From positions 1,278 through 9,481 of the forward strand of contig MHEO01000043.1 of NCBI GenBank assembly GCA_001803875.1: DNA of 8,204 bases, given 5' to 3'. Shown one piece after another: positions 6,729 to 8,204 of this stretch (positions are counted from its first letter, which is position 1; every line of letters starts with the position of its first letter). This DNA comes from Nitrospirae bacterium RIFCSPHIGHO2_01_FULL_66_17. GTDB lineage: Bacteria > Nitrospirota > Nitrospiria > 2-01-FULL-66-17. A model generated the notes under the pieces. It was not told where the DNA came from. It did not search any database and saw nothing but the letters and a program-made list of their open reading frames with translations. The translations under genes were made by a program, and so were the position numbers.

Positions 6729-6852
6729 GAGCCTGTCCATGAACGGCCATCTGCTGCGTTGTCGCTTCGGAATCCCTCCTCACGTACGGAACAGTACGCT
6801 CCGGGGGGATTCCTCGCTCCGCCTTGCATCTGACCATTCCTGAACAGGCTCC
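6728..6852. repeat. 125-bp imperfect inverted-repeat element (REP/MITE-like)
   Basis: The ends are perfect 9-base inverted repeats, GGAGCCTGT (6728-6736) and ACAGGCTCC (6844-6852). Further in, GGAATCCC (6769-6776) pairs with GGGATTCC (6806-6813). The exact centre is a small hairpin, CGTAC (6783-6787) and GTACG (6794-6798) around a GGAACA loop. The regions between pair only partly. The nested symmetry about one centre (near 6790) means a single folded unit, not chance. It carries no open reading frame of note and no long T run. I recall similar GTACGGAACAGTAC-centred intergenic repeats in several proteobacterial and Nitrospira-like genomes, but cannot verify this here. It starts on the last base of the ATPase stop codon, so it could stabilise or end that transcript. 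Confidence 0.8.
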
Positions 6853-6893
6853 AACACCCCGATACCGGGACACATTCCTCGCCCGCGCCCGCC

Positions 6894-6922
6894 TTGCATT
6901 TTCGCCCTCCGTGCGATAACGT
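6894..6922 (+). promoter_or_regulatory. Weak candidate promoter for miaB
   Basis: TTGCAT at 6894-6899 and TAACGT at 6917-6922 are separated by 17 bases. The -35 is a fair match (four of six) and the -10 a poor one (three of six). It would start transcription about 50 bases before the miaB GTG. The leader then crosses a perfect 14-base GC palindrome at 6937-6950. Read-through from the TPR/ATPase unit across the inverted repeat is the alternative. Confidence 0.3.
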
Positions 6923-6979
6923 AACGCGCGTATTCCCGCGCCGCGGCGCGCCGCCCAACCTCTTTGTGACGGAGACGTC

Positions 6980-8204
6980 GTGACCAAACGGGTCTTTATC
7001 AAAACCTGGGGCTGTCAGATGAACGAGCACGACGCCGAACGTATGGCCGGGCTCGTCGCGCCGATGGGATACGCCCTCACCGCCGATCCCGAGAACGCCG
7101 ACCTCATCCTGCTGAACACGTGCAGCATCCGCGACAAGGCCGAACAGAAGGTCTACAGCGACCTCGGGCGGCTCGACGCGTTGAAGGCCGCGCGGCCCGA
7201 CCTGGTGATCGGCGTGGCGGGGTGCGTGGCGCAACAGGAAGGCCGCGCGATCCTGCGGCGGTCGCCGGCCGTCGATCTCGTGTTCGGGTCGAAGGGCATC
7301 GAGCGGCTTCCCGCGCTGCTGACGGAAGCGGTGACCACGCGGCGCAAGGTGGTGTACACCGACGATCCGATCGGGATCGCGCCCACGCTGCCCGCCGACC
7401 GGCGCGAGCGGGTGAGGGCGTGGGTGTCGATCATGGAGGGCTGCGAGAACGCGTGCAGCTTTTGCGTCGTGCCCGCGACCCGGGGCCGCGAGCGCAGCCG
7501 GCTCAGCGGCGAGATCCGCGACGAGGTTGCCGCCCTCTGCGCGGACGGCTGTCGCGAGGTGACGCTCCTGGGGCAGAACGTCAACTCCTACGGCCGCACC
7601 TCCTCCGAGGGCGTCGATTTTTCCGACCTGCTCGACCTCATCCACCCCATCGACGGCCTCGCGCGCATCCGGTTCACGACCTCCCATCCGAACGCCGTGA
7701 CCTTGAAGATGATCGAGACCCTGGCGCGGCTCCCGAAGATGTGCCGTCACGTGCACCTGCCGATGCAGTCGGGGTCCGACCGGACGCTGGCCCGCATGCG
7801 GCGCGACTACACGTTCCGCGACTATCTCGACCTGATCGCCGCGTTGCGGCTCCGGATGCCGGACGTGGCGCTGACCACCGACGTCATCGTCGGGTTTCCG
7901 GGAGAAACCGAGCCGGACTTTCAGGAGACGCTGGCCGCGCTCGATGCCGTGCAGTTCGACAACATCTACGCGTTCATATACTCCCGGCGGCCCAACACGG
8001 CGGCCCTCGCGCTCGACGAGCAGGTCGCCGAGGCCGACAAGGCCCGACGGCTGCAGGAGGCGCTGGCGGTCCAGCGGCCGATCACGCGCCGAAAGAACGA
8101 GTCGTTCGAGGGACGGGTCGAGGAGGTGCTGGTCGAGGGGCCCAGCAGAACGGATCGGACGAGGTTGATGGGGCGCACGTCGAGCCACCTCACCGTCAAC
8201 TTCG
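6980..8204 (+). CDS. miaB: tRNA-2-methylthio-N6-isopentenyladenosine synthase MiaB, 3' end beyond window
   Basis: 408 codons of a radical-SAM methylthiotransferase that adds a methylthio group to i6A37 in tRNAs reading codons that begin with U. The N-terminal MTTase domain opens with WGCQMNEHDAERMAG and holds the cluster ligands C12, C48 (NTCSIRDKAEQKV) and C82 (GCVAQQEG). The radical-SAM domain has the CxxxCxxC motif at C155, C159 and C162 (CENACSFCVVPATRGRE), then TSHP, HLPMQSGSDRTLARMRRDYT and TTDVIVGFPGETEPDFQ. The C-terminal TRAM domain starts near residue 376 and is cut by the window edge. GCQMN and the RDKAEQKV segment point to MiaB rather than MtaB or RimO. The start GTG at 6980 has GGAG five bases upstream. 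Small departures from the common motifs are VPATRGRE (usually VPYTRGRE) and YSRRPNTAA (usually YSPRPGTPA); all six cluster cysteines are intact, so it should be active. Confidence 0.93.
   Translation, partial: MTKRVFIKTWGCQMNEHDAERMAGLVAPMGYALTADPENADLILLNTCSIRDKAEQKVYSDLGRLDALKAARPDLVIGVAGCVAQQEGRAILRRSPAVDLVFGSKGIERLPALLTEAVTTRRKVVYTDDPIGIAPTLPADRRERVRAWVSIMEGCENACSFCVVPATRGRERSRLSGEIRDEVAALCADGCREVTLLGQNVNSYGRTSSEGVDFSDLLDLIHPIDGLARIRFTTSHPNAVTLKMIETLARLPKMCRHVHLPMQSGSDRTLARMRRDYTFRDYLDLIAALRLRMPDVALTTDVIVGFPGETEPDFQETLAALDAVQFDNIYAFIYSRRPNTAALALDEQVAEADKARRLQEALAVQRPITRRKNESFEGRVEEVLVEGPSRTDRTRLMGRTSSHLTVNF

Noticed and set aside
6728..6852. Inverted repeat as a standard intrinsic terminator
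   Set aside because: No T run follows either the full structure or the central hairpin, and the size is far above a normal terminator; a transcript-end role remains possible but is not called as a terminator.
6725..8188. 487-codon open frame antisense to miaB
   Set aside because: Shadow frame of a highly conserved MiaB; it also runs through the inverted repeat region side and has no domain features.

Overview
The window is GC-rich, tightly packed bacterial chromosome. LptF and LptG show a Gram-negative cell with lipopolysaccharide in its outer membrane. A multi-block TPR protein followed by a small ExeA/GspA-type AAA ATPase, frequent GTG starts and the high GC suggest an uncultured, environmental Gram-negative lineage (Methylomirabilota/NC10, Rokubacteria, Nitrospirota or former Deltaproteobacteria type). 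That placement is inference at low confidence.

Layout. Positions 1-467 (minus strand) hold a compact type II toxin-antitoxin module: a Phd/YefM-like antitoxin with its own promoter and a palindromic candidate operator, overlapping by a few codons a RelE/ParE-like toxin that runs off the left edge. Positions 503-3508 (minus strand) carry lptF, lptG and a small orphan ParA-type ATPase, probably one transcription unit read from a promoter at 3536-3564. Positions 3579-6728 (plus strand) carry a divergent unit: a strong-looking promoter, a 745-residue TPR protein and, 12 bases later, the ExeA-like ATPase. Positions 6728-6852 are a 125-bp imperfect inverted repeat that starts on the last base of the ATPase stop codon. 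Positions 6980-8204 (plus strand) hold miaB, cut by the right edge inside its TRAM domain.

How the genes work together. LptF and LptG are the two membrane subunits of the LptB2FG exporter that extracts lipopolysaccharide from the inner membrane. The downstream ParA has the full deviant Walker A motif but no ParB is visible, so its cargo is unknown. The TPR protein and AAA ATPase look like a scaffold-plus-ATPase pair of the kind often associated with type IV pilus or type II secretion machinery, but nothing in the window names the machine. MiaB is a housekeeping tRNA-modifying enzyme.

The least explained items are the TPR/ATPase pair, the orphan ParA behind lptFG, and the 125-bp repeat. I see no CRISPR array, transposase, rRNA or tRNA. 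No intergenic stretch exceeds about 300 bases; the longest is 6729-6979.
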